A DNA stretch of 64,000 bases from Streptomyces cyanogenus (GTDB taxonomy: Bacteria; Actinomycetota; Actinomycetes; Streptomycetales; Streptomycetaceae): the NCBI RefSeq assembly GCF_017526105.1, contig NZ_CP071839.1:3650001-3714000 (forward strand), in the 5' to 3' direction. Position numbers and translations under genes: made by a program. The notes below the pieces were generated by a model, which had not been told where the DNA came from, ran no database searches, and saw only the letters and a program-made list of their open reading frames with translations. Positions 10,121 to 19,832 of the stretch are shown here, in pieces. The first letter of the stretch is position 1, and each line of letters starts with the position of its first letter.

Positions 10121-11248
10121 TCAGGCCCCCGAAGCGAGCGCCAGGTAAACGGCGGCGAAATCCGTGACGGCGATCAGTTCCGCGAGGGTCTCCAGTTCGC
10201 CGCCCTCCTCCGGTTCGAGTTCGCTGATCGGCGTGTCGTGGCTGAGGGCCACGTCACGGGCGGCGGGGGCGGCGGTGAGGCCGCCGATCGGGCGGTCGCG
10301 GAGCAGCACCACGCGCGCGTGCAGCGCGGGCGGCTCTTCCACGCGGTCGCGGAAGAAGTCGTCGGGGTCGGCGCTGGCGGCGAGCGGGCCGGCCAGCAGG
10401 GCGCTGTGCGCGGCGAGCGCTTCGGGAAGTTCGGCGACCAGGGCGGGGCGGCCGGCGAGTTCGGCGAGGGCGGAGGCGAACCGGCGGCCGGCCGGACCGG
10501 CCGAGTCGCCCTCGGTCCACACCAGGGGCAGGGCGTCGGCCAGTTCGGCGGCGAGGGTCTTGGCGGGGTTGCTGTAGGTCGCGATGGCGGGGCCGCAGCG
10601 CTCGGCGATGTGGTCCAGGCGGTCGGCGACCTTCTCCAGGGCGTCCCCCGGAGCGGTGATCAGGCCGATCCGGTCCAGCAGCGCCAGCAGCGGGGTCAGC
10701 AGCGCCCAGAAGACGCCCGGGGAGGACGCGGCGAGCGGTTCCTCCTGGTCGTACGGTGCCGTCGCCATCGGTACGAACAGGCCGTGCGCGCCGGCGACGG
10801 CCTCGGCGAGCGGGGTGTGCGGCGGGGCCACGGCGACGACCGAGCAGCCGCGGCGGTAGGCCTGGTCGGCGAGGAGGGAGAGGCTCGGTTCCGTGCCGTC
10901 CGGGGTGGCGATCAGCAGCAGGTCCACGGAACCGGCCCAGCCCGGGAGCTCCCAGCGCAGGGCGCCCGCGGCCGGGGCGACGCCGATGGGGGCCAGCCGG
11001 ACGACGGGACTGCCCACCCCGGCCAGCGTGCCGATGAGGTCGGCGGTGTGGGTGGCGGCGGCGCCGGGGCCCGCGATGAGGACCGCGCGGGGGCGGCCGT
11101 CCGGCTTGAGGTCGCCGATGCCGGCCTCGGCGGCGTGCCGGGCGGCGGTGCGGACACGGGCGCCCGCCTCCGCCGCGCCGCGCAGCAGACCGCGGCGGTC
11201 GGCCTCGGCGAGGCCTTCCGGGGTGTCGAGCAGCGATTCGTCCAGCAT
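10121..11248 (-). CDS. SIS-domain protein (phosphoglucose-isomerase-like)
   Basis: This is a 375-residue soluble protein. The middle has the SIS sugar-phosphate fold: a beta-alpha unit with AVLIAGPGAAATHTADLIG near residues 55-75, then LLLIATPDGTEPSLSLLADQA and VVAVAPP. It resembles the C-terminal domain of bifunctional phosphoglucose/phosphomannose isomerases, but the length and N-terminus differ. It always seems to sit between manA and manB in actinobacteria (Rv3256c in M. tuberculosis, from memory), which suggests a role in mannose-phosphate metabolism. No catalytic activity has been assigned to my knowledge, so I leave the function open. Confidence 0.8.
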   Translation of the reverse strand: MLDESLLDTPEGLAEADRRGLLRGAAEAGARVRTAARHAAEAGIGDLKPDGRPRAVLIAGPGAAATHTADLIGTLAGVGSPVVRLAPIGVAPAAGALRWELPGWAGSVDLLLIATPDGTEPSLSLLADQAYRRGCSVVAVAPPHTPLAEAVAGAHGLFVPMATAPYDQEEPLAASSPGVFWALLTPLLALLDRIGLITAPGDALEKVADRLDHIAERCGPAIATYSNPAKTLAAELADALPLVWTEGDSAGPAGRRFASALAELAGRPALVAELPEALAAHSALLAGPLAASADPDDFFRDRVEEPPALHARVVLLRDRPIGGLTAAPAARDVALSHDTPISELEPEEGGELETLAELIAVTDFAAVYLALASGA

Positions 11249-11304
11249 GGGCGGCAGCCTCCGATCGCCGGGGATCTGGGGGTCCTACGAGGTGCGGGGC
11301 CTCG

Positions 11305-11475
11305 TCACTCGGGGCGGCGGGCCTCGTCGACCAGCAGGACGGGGATGCCGTCGCGGACCGGGTAGGCGAGGTCGCAGCCCTGTCCCGTGCAGATCAACTC
11401 GGTGTCCTGCTCCTTCAGGGGGGCGTGGCAGGCCGGGCAGGCGAGGATCTCCAGGAGGCCGGCTTCGAGCGCCAT
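11305..11475 (-). CDS. Trm112-like zinc-binding protein
   Basis: This is a 56-residue protein too short for most gene finders. It starts at the ATG at 11475. It matches the Trm112/UPF0434 family: a first zinc knuckle CPAC followed by a second cysteine pair (ICTGQGC), and the conserved end YPVRDGIPVLLVDEAR. Eukaryotic Trm112 activates methyltransferases; bacterial members are small zinc ribbons whose partners are mostly unknown. It lies 74 bp after manB and 56 bp before the SIS gene on the same strand, probably in one transcript. Confidence 0.9.
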   Translation of the reverse strand: MALEAGLLEILACPACHAPLKEQDTELICTGQGCDLAYPVRDGIPVLLVDEARRPE

Positions 11476-11549
11476 GGGAAGTCCCTTCGGGGGGCGGGTG
11501 TGTGTCATGTGGATAGGCCCGGTCAGCGTACCGCTGATGGGCAGGACGC

Positions 11550-12914
11550 TCAGCCCCTGATGATCGCCAGTGCCTCGTCGCGGATCTTCGTCATCGTGGC
11601 CTCGTCCCTGGCCTCGGCGTTCAGGCGGAGGAGCGGCTCGGTGTTGGACGGACGGACGTTGAACCACCAGTCGGTCCCGGCGACCGTGAGGCCGTCGAGG
11701 TCGTCCAGGGTGACGTCGGCGCGGCCCTCGTACGCGGTGCGGATCGCGGCGAGGCGGGCGGCCTGGTCGGCGACGGTGGAGTTGATCTCGCCGGAGCCGG
11801 TGTAGCGGTCGTACTGGGCGACCAGGGCGGACAGCGGGACCTCCTGGCCGCCGAGGGCCGCGAGGACGTGCAGGGCGGCCAGCATGCCCGTGTCGGCGTT
11901 CCAGAAGTCCTTGAAGTAGTAGTGGGCCGAGTGCTCGCCGCCGAAGATGGCGCCGGTGCGGGCCATCTCGGCCTTGATGAAGGAGTGGCCGACCCGGGTG
12001 CGGACCGGCGTGCCGCCGTTCTCCCGGACGACCTCCGGAACCGTGCGGGACGTGATCAGGTTGTGGATGACCGTGCCCGTGCCGCCGTTGCGGGCCAGTT
12101 CGCGGGCGGCGACCAGGGCGGTGATCGCGGACGGGGAGACCGGGTCGCCGTTCTCGTCCACGACGAAGCAGCGGTCGGCGTCGCCGTCGAAGGCGATGCC
12201 GAGGTCGGCGCCCTCCGCCGGGACCCGCTTCTGCAGGTCCACGAGGTTGGCCGGGTCGAGCGGGTTGGCCTCGTGGTTGGGGAAGGTGCCGTCCAGTTCG
12301 AAGTACATCGGGACGAGGGTCAGGGGCAGACCGGCGAAGACCGAGGGGACCGTGTGGCCGCCCATGCCGTTGCCGGCGTCGACCACGACCTTCAGGGGGC
12401 GGATGGAGGTGAGGTCGACCAGTGAGCGCAGGTGCGCCGCGTAATCCTCCAACGTCTCGCGCGAGGAGAGGGTTCCCGGCCGCTCCACGGGTTCCGGGGC
12501 GCCCTGCGCCAGCCAGCGCTCGGCCAGCTCGCGGATCTGCGTGAGACCCGTGTCCTGGCCGACGGGGGCGGCGCCCGCGCGGCACAGCTTGATGCCGTTG
12601 TACTGGGCCGGGTTGTGGGAGGCCGTGAACATCGCGCCCGGCAGGTTCAGCGCGCCGGAGGCGTAGTACAGCTGGTCCGTGGAGCACAGGCCGATCTCGG
12701 TGACGTCCACGCCGCGGTCCGCCGCGCCGCGCGCGAAGGCGCGGGAGAGACCGGGGGACGAGGGCCGCATGTCGTGGCCGACGACGATGGCCGCCGCTCC
12801 GGTCACCTCCGCGAAGGCGGCGCCGAAGAGTCCGGCCAGTGCCTCGTCCCACTGGTCCGGGACCACTCCGCGTACGTCGTACGCCTTCACGATCTGCGAC
12901 AGATCAGCAGTCAC
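11550..12914 (-). CDS. manB: phosphomannomutase
   Basis: This 454-residue enzyme converts mannose-6-phosphate to mannose-1-phosphate. I chose the GTG at 12914 because AGGAGG lies 8 nt upstream; the frame extends a few codons further without support. All four alpha-D-phosphohexomutase signatures are present: the phosphoserine loop TASHNPAQYNG, the magnesium site DGDADR, the sugar loop GGEHSAHYYF, and the phosphate loop RPSNTEP. It heads the minus-strand set manB - Trm112-like - SIS - manA. Its product is the substrate of the nucleotidyltransferase at 24965-26047. Confidence 0.97.
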   Translation of the reverse strand: MTADLSQIVKAYDVRGVVPDQWDEALAGLFGAAFAEVTGAAAIVVGHDMRPSSPGLSRAFARGAADRGVDVTEIGLCSTDQLYYASGALNLPGAMFTASHNPAQYNGIKLCRAGAAPVGQDTGLTQIRELAERWLAQGAPEPVERPGTLSSRETLEDYAAHLRSLVDLTSIRPLKVVVDAGNGMGGHTVPSVFAGLPLTLVPMYFELDGTFPNHEANPLDPANLVDLQKRVPAEGADLGIAFDGDADRCFVVDENGDPVSPSAITALVAARELARNGGTGTVIHNLITSRTVPEVVRENGGTPVRTRVGHSFIKAEMARTGAIFGGEHSAHYYFKDFWNADTGMLAALHVLAALGGQEVPLSALVAQYDRYTGSGEINSTVADQAARLAAIRTAYEGRADVTLDDLDGLTVAGTDWWFNVRPSNTEPLLRLNAEARDEATMTKIRDEALAIIRG

Positions 12915-13129
12915 GGCCAACCCTCCTGAAGTCCTATGGGTGCCCACAAACTACCCGCCGGGAGTAAGGGAGCGGTGCGCGGACACCGGGTGGCCCCTCG
13001 GCGACCTCTCGGGGGACCCTCTGCGGACCCCCCTCGGTAACGCCCGGACGGGCCGGACCGTCACGCCGACGGCGGGGTGGCGCGGGATGGCGCTCGGCCG
13101 GGGCGCTCAGTCGTCCTCGGCCGGGGCGC

Positions 13130-13555
13130 TCAGTTGTCCGGGGAGCGCAGCACCCTCAGGTGGCCGCGGCGGGCGACCTCCATCGGGTCCGCGGCGCGGG
13201 TACCGCCGCCGCCCGCCTCGGCCGCGCGCTCCTGGGGGCGGGCCGCCTCGCGCACGGCGTTGGCAAGCGCTTCCAGATCGTCTCCGCTGGGCCGCGCGGG
13301 CGCGGAGGCGTCCAGGAGTCGTACGACCTCCCAGCCGCGCGGGGCGGTGAGGCGCTCGGAGTGCTCGGCGCACAGGTCGTAGCAGTGGGGTTCGGCGTAG
13401 GTGGCGAGCGGGCCGAGGACCGCGGTCGAGTCGGCGTAGACGTACGTCAGCGTCGCGACGGCGGGTCGGCCGCAGGCGGTGCGCGAACAGCGACGTACAG
13501 GGCTCACGACGTTGGACGGTACCGCACTCTTGAGCGGGCCGCGACGACTCTCCAC
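13130..13555 (-). CDS. DUF3499 family protein
   Basis: This 141-residue protein starts with a GTG at 13555. It has a small zinc-ribbon-like N-terminal domain: RCSRTACGRPAVATLTYVY followed about 30 residues later by HCYDLCAEHSERL, that is CxxxxC and CxxC pairs. The C-terminal 60 residues are Ala/Glu/Gly-rich and probably disordered. The family is conserved in actinobacteria next to manB and a small metallopeptidase (Rv3258c, from memory). Its function is unknown. A cytosolic metal- or nucleic-acid-binding role is a guess from the cysteines. Confidence 0.85.
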   Translation of the reverse strand: MESRRGPLKSAVPSNVVSPVRRCSRTACGRPAVATLTYVYADSTAVLGPLATYAEPHCYDLCAEHSERLTAPRGWEVVRLLDASAPARPSGDDLEALANAVREAARPQERAAEAGGGGTRAADPMEVARRGHLRVLRSPDN

Positions 13556-13834
13556 CAGGTCACTCCACCGTGTCGTGCTGTGAGACGCCCCACATACCCC
13601 TTCATACAGGGCCTGTTGACCTGCGCGGACGGATTTCCGGCGAGCGCCGGGCGAGGCAGCATCCGGTCATGAGTCGGTACAAACACAGTCAATTGGCTTG
13701 AGTTCGGCAGTCTCGGAGAGTTACGGAAACGAGCCAGAGCTTGGCTGGAATGTTCACACTGCGACAGAGGGGGCTGTGGGCCGGTTGCCGCGTGGAGCCG
13801 GACGGGCGGAGGGTGCGGGGACTACGCTTCACCA

Positions 13835-14293
13835 GTGATGGACAACCGTGTACCGCCCCGTGCCGCCGGCCCCGGGCCCCGTCGCCGTGACCGCCACGGG
13901 CGGGGCATGCGGGGGCCGATCGCCCCGCCCCAGGTGCCGCTGGCGGCGAGCCGTGCCGAGGTGTTCGCGGACCTGGTGCAGGACTCCGTGGAGCGCCTGG
14001 AGCGGCGGTGGCCGCAGCTGGCCGACATCGACTTCCTGGTGCTGGAGGTGCCCCGGCTGGAGGGGCGGGGCGACCAGGTGACGTGGGCGGACGATGCCGT
14101 GCCGCTCGGCGGGATCATCCCTGCGCGGGACGGGCGGCGGGCCCGGGTGGTCGTGTACCGGCGGCCGGTGGAGATCCGGACCAAGGGACGGGACGAGCGG
14201 GCCGCGTTGGTGCACGAGGTGGTCGTGGAGCAGGTGGCGGAGCTGCTCGGGCTGACACCGGAGACGGTGGATCCCCGGTACGGGGAGGACTAG
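13835..14293 (+). CDS. metallopeptidase family (DUF1025/zincin-like) protein
   Basis: This 152-residue protein is divergent from DUF3499. I keep the GTG at 13835 because a -10-like TACGCT (13823-13828) ends 6 nt before it and there is no ribosome site at good spacing, so the message may be leaderless; an ATG follows directly as an alternative. The family normally carries a zincin helix with HExxH. Here the helix reads LVHEVVVEQVAELLG: His and Glu of HE are kept, but the second His is replaced by Glu. It may bind metal differently or be inactive. Confidence 0.8.
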   Translation: MMDNRVPPRAAGPGPRRRDRHGRGMRGPIAPPQVPLAASRAEVFADLVQDSVERLERRWPQLADIDFLVLEVPRLEGRGDQVTWADDAVPLGGIIPARDGRRARVVVYRRPVEIRTKGRDERAALVHEVVVEQVAELLGLTPETVDPRYGED

Positions 14294-14409
14294 GCGCGCC
14301 TCTTCCTGGCACCCCGTCCTCTCCGGCGTCCTCTGCTTTCCGGGGTCCTCCGCCTTCCGGCGCCCCTGTGCCTCCCGGGCGCCCTGTGCTTCCGGGCGAC
14401 CGCGCGTTC

Positions 14410-15936
14410 CTACCTCTGCAGGACCGACAGGTCCTCCTTCGTCTGCGGTACCGCGACCGTTCCGTGGTCGTTCGGGAGGGTCTGGATGGTGAAGGCGGGG
14501 ATGCCTCCCTCGCTGGCGGCGAGGGTGCGGGAGGCGTAGACCGGGCCGCCGGAGACGGGTTCGACCGTCAGGGCGTACGTGCCCTTCAGGCCGGCCGGGG
14601 CCGGGACGTCGACGTCCTGCGTGGTGCCGGACCTGATGGTGAAGGTCTTGGTCGCCGGGGTGCCGCCCTCGCTGCCGGCGGAGGCGGTGACCTTGACCGT
14701 GGCCGTGCCGCTCGGGGCGGTCAGGGCGAGGGTCGTGCCCTTGGCGCTGTTGTCGGCGGAGGTCGCGCGCGCGCCGACGGCGGCGGTGGCCGGGATGAAC
14801 GCGGTTTCCCGCTTGTCGCCCTTGCCCCGGACGACCTGGAGGGCCGCCACGACCGGGACCGTCTGGCCGGTGGGGGTGAGGACCAGGGAGCCGGGCTCGC
14901 CGCGCGTGACGTCGCCGAGGTCGACCGCCGTCGTCATGCCGGACTTCACGTGCACGGTCTCGTTCCCGGCCGGGGTGATCAGGCCGTCGGGCGAGGCCAG
15001 GCGGATCTTCAGGTCGGCGTCGTCGTCGCCCGGGGTGAAGGCGATCAGGCGGACGTCGGTGGCGTCCTTCGGGATGCCGGGCAGGACCTGGCTGCCGGCC
15101 GGGTCGGTGGCGGCGGCCAGCCAGTCGCCGCCCGCCTTGTCGTCCAGGGCCTGCACGGCCGCGCCGACCCGGCCGCTGCGCACGCTGACGTGCACGGTCA
15201 CGTCGGCCTGCCGCTCGTCGGTGAGGGTGGAGAGCAGGATCGGCTCGCTCGCATGCGGCTTGACCGTGAGGTTCTCGCCCAGCGGGGACTTGATCGCGCC
15301 GCCCTTGCCGTACAGCTCGATGTCGACCACGGCGGCGGAGTCGTCGGGGTTGGTCAGATGGACGTAGTCGGTGCGGCCGGTGGCCGTGGCGGCGCCGGGG
15401 AACCAGAACTCGGTGTCCGCTCCGGTGCAGTTGACCCCCTGAAGGCCCCGGCCGGTGCCGGCGGCGACCTCGGTGGTCTCCTGGACGGTCCAGCCGGGCG
15501 CGAACCGGCCGTCCGCGGTGCCGATCAGCGCGGGTGTCTCGGCGCCGGAGGTCTCGCCGGTGACCGGCGTGCCCGGTGCCTTCGGGGTGAGCACCGGCTC
15601 CTCGGCCTTCTTCCCCGCTGCCTTGCCGCCCTTGCCGTTCCTGCCGCCCTTGCCGCCTTCCGCGCCGTCCGCCGACTGCCCGCCGGCGGCCTGGAGTTGG
15701 GCCTTGCCGCCGCTCGCGGCCCCCTTGGTGACGGGCGTGAACGACGTGTACGCCGTGTCGGCGATGTCCGACATGCTCGGCGCCGGGCACAGCAGACCGG
15801 TGCGCTCCACGGGCAGTTGGGCGGCTGCCTCCGGGGCGGCGGCGCCGGACGCCGACGGCGAGTCGAACGCGGCGAACGCGGTGACGGCGGCCAGCGCGGT
15901 CGTACCGGCGATCAGGGACAGGGTGGTGCGGTTCAC
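14410..15936 (-). CDS. DUF5719 family exported protein
   Basis: This 508-residue protein starts at the GTG at 15936, overlapping the glycosyltransferase stop by 4 nt (GTGA), so the two are translationally coupled. A signal/anchor segment (about residues 5-25) is followed by an Ala/Gly/Lys-rich stretch near residues 75-110. The rest is a long all-beta extracellular region with repeats of immunoglobulin-like strands (VVDIELYGKGGAIKSPLG). Actinobacterial DUF5719 proteins accompany this same membrane glycosyltransferase, so the pair probably works at the outer membrane face, perhaps on a wall glycan. The biochemical activity is unknown. Confidence 0.85.
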   Translation of the reverse strand: MNRTTLSLIAGTTALAAVTAFAAFDSPSASGAAAPEAAAQLPVERTGLLCPAPSMSDIADTAYTSFTPVTKGAASGGKAQLQAAGGQSADGAEGGKGGRNGKGGKAAGKKAEEPVLTPKAPGTPVTGETSGAETPALIGTADGRFAPGWTVQETTEVAAGTGRGLQGVNCTGADTEFWFPGAATATGRTDYVHLTNPDDSAAVVDIELYGKGGAIKSPLGENLTVKPHASEPILLSTLTDERQADVTVHVSVRSGRVGAAVQALDDKAGGDWLAAATDPAGSQVLPGIPKDATDVRLIAFTPGDDDADLKIRLASPDGLITPAGNETVHVKSGMTTAVDLGDVTRGEPGSLVLTPTGQTVPVVAALQVVRGKGDKRETAFIPATAAVGARATSADNSAKGTTLALTAPSGTATVKVTASAGSEGGTPATKTFTIRSGTTQDVDVPAPAGLKGTYALTVEPVSGGPVYASRTLAASEGGIPAFTIQTLPNDHGTVAVPQTKEDLSVLQR

Positions 15937-18900
15937 TGCTGGCTCCCGTCGGGGCGCTGGCTGCCGGTGCCGTGGGGGTGCTGGGCCGGGTCGTAGCCCT
16001 GCTGGGCGGGGTCGTACGCCGGGTCGTAGCCCTGCTGCTGGTAGGCGGCCGGGTCGTACGTCATCTGGTCGGCGGTGCCGTTGTACGCGTACGGGTCGTA
16101 GGGGGCCGTCTGGTAGGGGTCGGGCTGCTGGTACGGCTGCTGGTCGTAGCCCGTCCCGGTCTGGTACGGGTCCGTGCCGCCGTAACCGGCGTATCCGGAG
16201 TTCCCGTAGGCGGCCGGGTCGCTCCCCCAGTCCCGGCCCTGCCCGGCCGGGGCGACCTCCTCGTCGTACGACTGCTGCTGTGGTACGGCCGGTGCGGCGG
16301 CCGGGGGCTGCTCGGGCTGCGGGGGTGTGCCGGGGTGGTCCTCGGCGGAGGCTTCCTCGGCCTGGGCGCGCAGGCGGCGGGCGCGGCGGCCCTCGCCCGT
16401 GGTGGCCTGGGCGGGCAGGGGCTGCTCCTCGGGCAGGTCGTCGTCGACGTCGCGGCGGCGGCCGGGCAGCGCGAGGACGACCAGGACGACGGCGAGCGCG
16501 CCCTGCGCCCAGAGCCAGGCGGTGTGGGCGATCGGGGCGTCGTAGGTGACGTCCAGCCTGCCTCCGGCGGAGGGCAACCGGAAGCCCTGGGCCCAGCCGT
16601 CGACCGTGGTGCGGGTGAGCGGCTTGCCGTCGAGGGTGGCCGTCCAGCCGTCGGCGGCGCTGTCGGCGAGGCGCAGGACGCGGCTGCCGGAGCCGGCGGG
16701 GATCGTCGTGTGGATCTCGACCGGTCCCGCGGTGACGGGCTGGGCCTTGCCCGGGCCGGCGGCGGGCACGATGGCCGCGCGGGCGACGTCCTGGCCGACG
16801 CGCCACAGGGCGTTGCCGTTCTGCTGGCTGAGCCGGGACAGGCCGGGGGTGGCGTCGAGGATCCGGGTGATGTCGCGGGGGGCGCCCTTGTGGACGAGGA
16901 CGTAGCGCACGGCGAAGCCGCCGAGTTCGTCGGCCTGGTCGGCTCCGGAGCCGGCGACGAGGTTGGCGACGATCTTGTCCAGGCGGGCGTTCGCGCCGTC
17001 GGCGGCGGCGAGTTCGGCGTCGCCCATGCGCGCGCCGGAGCCGCGGACCAGGGTGTAGCGCACGCGCGCGGTGGAGTCGCTGTCGAGGACCAGGGTGCGG
17101 GCCTGGTCGCCGCCGGAGGAGTCCTCGGCGACGAACGCGGGAACCTGGGCGGGGTCGCGGCGCTCCAGGGGGCCGTCGGCGCCGCCGATCATCCAGCCGG
17201 CGGCGACGAGCAGCGGGCCGGCGGCCGAGGCGAAGGCGATCAGTGCGGCGACTGGCTGGCGCCAGCCGAAGCTCTGCTCGGCCACGCGCGCGCGTGCCCC
17301 GTCGGCGCCGAGGGCCGCGGCGGCCAGCAGGGCGATGCCGTAGACGAGGGTGGCCGGTCCGGCCCAGGCGGACTTGTTGGACAGGACCGCGAAGACCAGG
17401 CCGACCAGGGCGGCGGCCCACGCGGTACGGATGCCGAGCTGCCGCTCGGAGCGCAGCAGGGCGGCGAGCGCGGCGAGCACGATGCCGATGAGCATCAGGC
17501 CGTCCACGGTGCCGGGGCCGCCGGGGGCGGCGCCGAGCAGGTCGAGCGCGGAGGCGGCCGAGGGGCCGTACTCCAGGCCGGCCTCCCGGAAGAAGCCGGC
17601 CGGCAGCAGGGTCAGCGACCAGGGGGCCAGTACCAGCAGCGGGGTGCCGAGCTGGGCGAGGAAGCGCAGGCCGTGGGCGACGAGGTCGCCGCGGCGCAGC
17701 ACCAGCACGCCGAAACCGAGGATCAGCGCGATGGGCCAGACGATCGGGGTGAAGGCGGTGGTGATGGTCAGCAGCAGCGCGTACGCCCAGGTGGCCCGCC
17801 AGCTGCCGCGCGCGCCGGTGCGGTTGGCCAGGCCGCTCGCGGCGATGCCCGCGCGCGCGACGAGCGGCAGCAGCACGGCGAGGACGGCGGTGCCGATGCG
17901 GCCGCCGGCCAGGGCGCCGGTGGTGGCGGGCAGGAAGGCGTAGGCGATGGCCGCCCACGCGCGCAGCAGCCGGGAGGAGACCAAGGGCCGGGAGGCGAAG
18001 TAGGCGGTGCATCCGGCGAGCGGCACCGAGCAGACCAGCAGGACGGTGACGGCGAGTCCGGTGGAGCCGAAGAGGATCGAGGCGAGGGCCGCGACGATCG
18101 CCAGGTAGGGCGGCGCGGACGGGGTGCCGCCGGCGCCCACCGGGTGCCAGGCGTCCAGGTAGCGGGACCACAGGTCGCCGGCGCCGGCCGGGGCGGGCAG
18201 CAGGGCGCCGCCGGCGAGGGCACCGCCACCGAGGAGAGCGCGGCAGGCGACGAAGGAGATGAGCAGCAGCGCGAGGAAGAGCGCCGGGCCGGGTTTGCGG
18301 GCGATGCGCTTGAGCCGGGCGAACTGCTCGACCTCCAGGAACTCGGCGTCGTCGCCGCCGGGCCCGGATTCCACGGCGCCGCCGTGCCGGCCGGCCGAGG
18401 AGGTGTCGGTGTCGGTGCCGCTGGTGAAGCTGCCCGCGATCTGTTCCACAGTGGCCCGGACGGTGGCGCCGGGCGGCGGGAACAGCGGGCGCAGTTCGCC
18501 CTTGTCGATCCGGGCGGGGCCGCGGCGGCGCCGGGCGGCGAGGATCCGCTCGGGCCGCAGCAGCGTGCTGAGCAGGCCGCGGATCTCGTCGACGGCCTGG
18601 CCGGGGACCTTGCCGACGAGGTAGGCGAGGGTGCGCAGGACGGTGCCGACGACGAGCCGCAGCAGCACCCAGGGCAGCGCGGCCGCACGGGTGTTGACGA
18701 GCAGGGTGTAGACGGCGCCGGCCTTGTCGACCTTGTGCGGGGAGGCGGCGGTGCGGCCGGCGCAGTCGACCGTGCGGCGCTCGCGGGAGGCGGCCTCGGC
18801 GTGCCGGACGACCGCGTCGGGGGCGATCAGGACGCGGTGGCCGGCGGTGTGGGCGCGCCAGCACAGGTCGACGTCGTCACGCATGAGGGGCAGCCGGCGG

Positions 18901-19652
18901 TCGAAGCCGCCGAGCTGTTCGAAGACGTCCCGGCGGATGAGCATGCCGGCGGTGGACACGGACAGCACGGTGCGGACGTGGTCGTGCTGGCCCTGGTCCT
19001 GCTCGCGCCGGTCCAGGCCGGTCCAGCGGCGGCCGGAGTTGGCGATGGAGACGCCGACCTCCAGCAGCTGGCGGCGGTCGTACCAGCCGCGCAGCTTGGG
19101 GCCGACGACCGCGACGTCGTCGCGGCCGAGTTCGAGTTCGTTGTCGACGACCCGCAGCAGCTGGGCGAGGGCGTCGGGTTCCGGGGCGCAGTCGTCGTGC
19201 AGCAGCCACAGCCAGTGGACGGGCTCGCCGTGCGGCAGTTCGGGCAGGTCGTAGGCGTCGTCGCGCCAGCTGCGCGTGACGGGGTCCCAGCCGCTGGGGC
19301 GCTTGAGGTACGGCAGGTCCTCGGGGGTGAGGAGGGGTGCGGTGCGGGTCGCCTCCTCCACGGCCTGGCCGAAGCCGGTGCGGCGGGCGAGGTGCAGCAC
19401 CCGGGCGTCGCCGAGGGCGTCGGTGAGCAGCTGGGCGGAGTCGTCCGCGCTGCCGGTGTCGGCGGCCACCGCGTACTGGACGGGGCGCTCCTGGCCGAGC
19501 AGCCCGGCGAGCGCGTCGGGCAGCCAGCGGGCGCCGTCGTGGGAGACGAGGACCGCGGTCACCACATGACGCGGGAACTCTGGCGGGCGGGTCGGGTCAA
19601 ACCCAGCGGTGGCGGCGCCGGTGCGGGCGGCCGTATGGCTGTGCACGGACAT
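15933..19652 (-). CDS. giant membrane glycosyltransferase, GT2 domain plus multi-pass region
   Basis: This is a 1239-residue protein. Residues about 25-300 form a GT2 domain with VTAVLVSHDGARWL, the acidic LLHDDCAPEPDAL loop and a later RDDVDLCWRAH motif typical of the acceptor site. Residues about 440-900 hold a dozen or more hydrophobic helices. An extracytoplasmic beta-rich part follows, then one last helix, a basic segment, and a Tyr/Gln/Pro/Gly-rich tail of roughly 110 residues. It should transfer a sugar from a nucleotide or lipid donor to an envelope acceptor; the sugar is unknown. It starts at the ATG at 19652 and is coupled to the DUF5719 gene. Confidence 0.88.
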   Translation of the reverse strand: MSVHSHTAARTGAATAGFDPTRPPEFPRHVVTAVLVSHDGARWLPDALAGLLGQERPVQYAVAADTGSADDSAQLLTDALGDARVLHLARRTGFGQAVEEATRTAPLLTPEDLPYLKRPSGWDPVTRSWRDDAYDLPELPHGEPVHWLWLLHDDCAPEPDALAQLLRVVDNELELGRDDVAVVGPKLRGWYDRRQLLEVGVSIANSGRRWTGLDRREQDQGQHDHVRTVLSVSTAGMLIRRDVFEQLGGFDRRLPLMRDDVDLCWRAHTAGHRVLIAPDAVVRHAEAASRERRTVDCAGRTAASPHKVDKAGAVYTLLVNTRAAALPWVLLRLVVGTVLRTLAYLVGKVPGQAVDEIRGLLSTLLRPERILAARRRRGPARIDKGELRPLFPPPGATVRATVEQIAGSFTSGTDTDTSSAGRHGGAVESGPGGDDAEFLEVEQFARLKRIARKPGPALFLALLLISFVACRALLGGGALAGGALLPAPAGAGDLWSRYLDAWHPVGAGGTPSAPPYLAIVAALASILFGSTGLAVTVLLVCSVPLAGCTAYFASRPLVSSRLLRAWAAIAYAFLPATTGALAGGRIGTAVLAVLLPLVARAGIAASGLANRTGARGSWRATWAYALLLTITTAFTPIVWPIALILGFGVLVLRRGDLVAHGLRFLAQLGTPLLVLAPWSLTLLPAGFFREAGLEYGPSAASALDLLGAAPGGPGTVDGLMLIGIVLAALAALLRSERQLGIRTAWAAALVGLVFAVLSNKSAWAGPATLVYGIALLAAAALGADGARARVAEQSFGWRQPVAALIAFASAAGPLLVAAGWMIGGADGPLERRDPAQVPAFVAEDSSGGDQARTLVLDSDSTARVRYTLVRGSGARMGDAELAAADGANARLDKIVANLVAGSGADQADELGGFAVRYVLVHKGAPRDITRILDATPGLSRLSQQNGNALWRVGQDVARAAIVPAAGPGKAQPVTAGPVEIHTTIPAGSGSRVLRLADSAADGWTATLDGKPLTRTTVDGWAQGFRLPSAGGRLDVTYDAPIAHTAWLWAQGALAVVLVVLALPGRRRDVDDDLPEEQPLPAQATTGEGRRARRLRAQAEEASAEDHPGTPPQPEQPPAAAPAVPQQQSYDEEVAPAGQGRDWGSDPAAYGNSGYAGYGGTDPYQTGTGYDQQPYQQPDPYQTAPYDPYAYNGTADQMTYDPAAYQQQGYDPAYDPAQQGYDPAQHPHGTGSQRPDGSQQ

Positions 19653-19832
19653 CGAGGTACGGGCCCCGGTTCGATGGACTGCGGTGGACGCCCGCGTCTT
19701 CTCGGGGACGAGGGGACAGCGGGGCGTCTCGGACGAGCGACCACACTATCGGCTGGCCATGACGACGGCCCGCCGCCTGTGGACAACCCACGGGCGACGG
19801 GCCGTTCGTGACGTTTGCGGTCGTACGTACCG

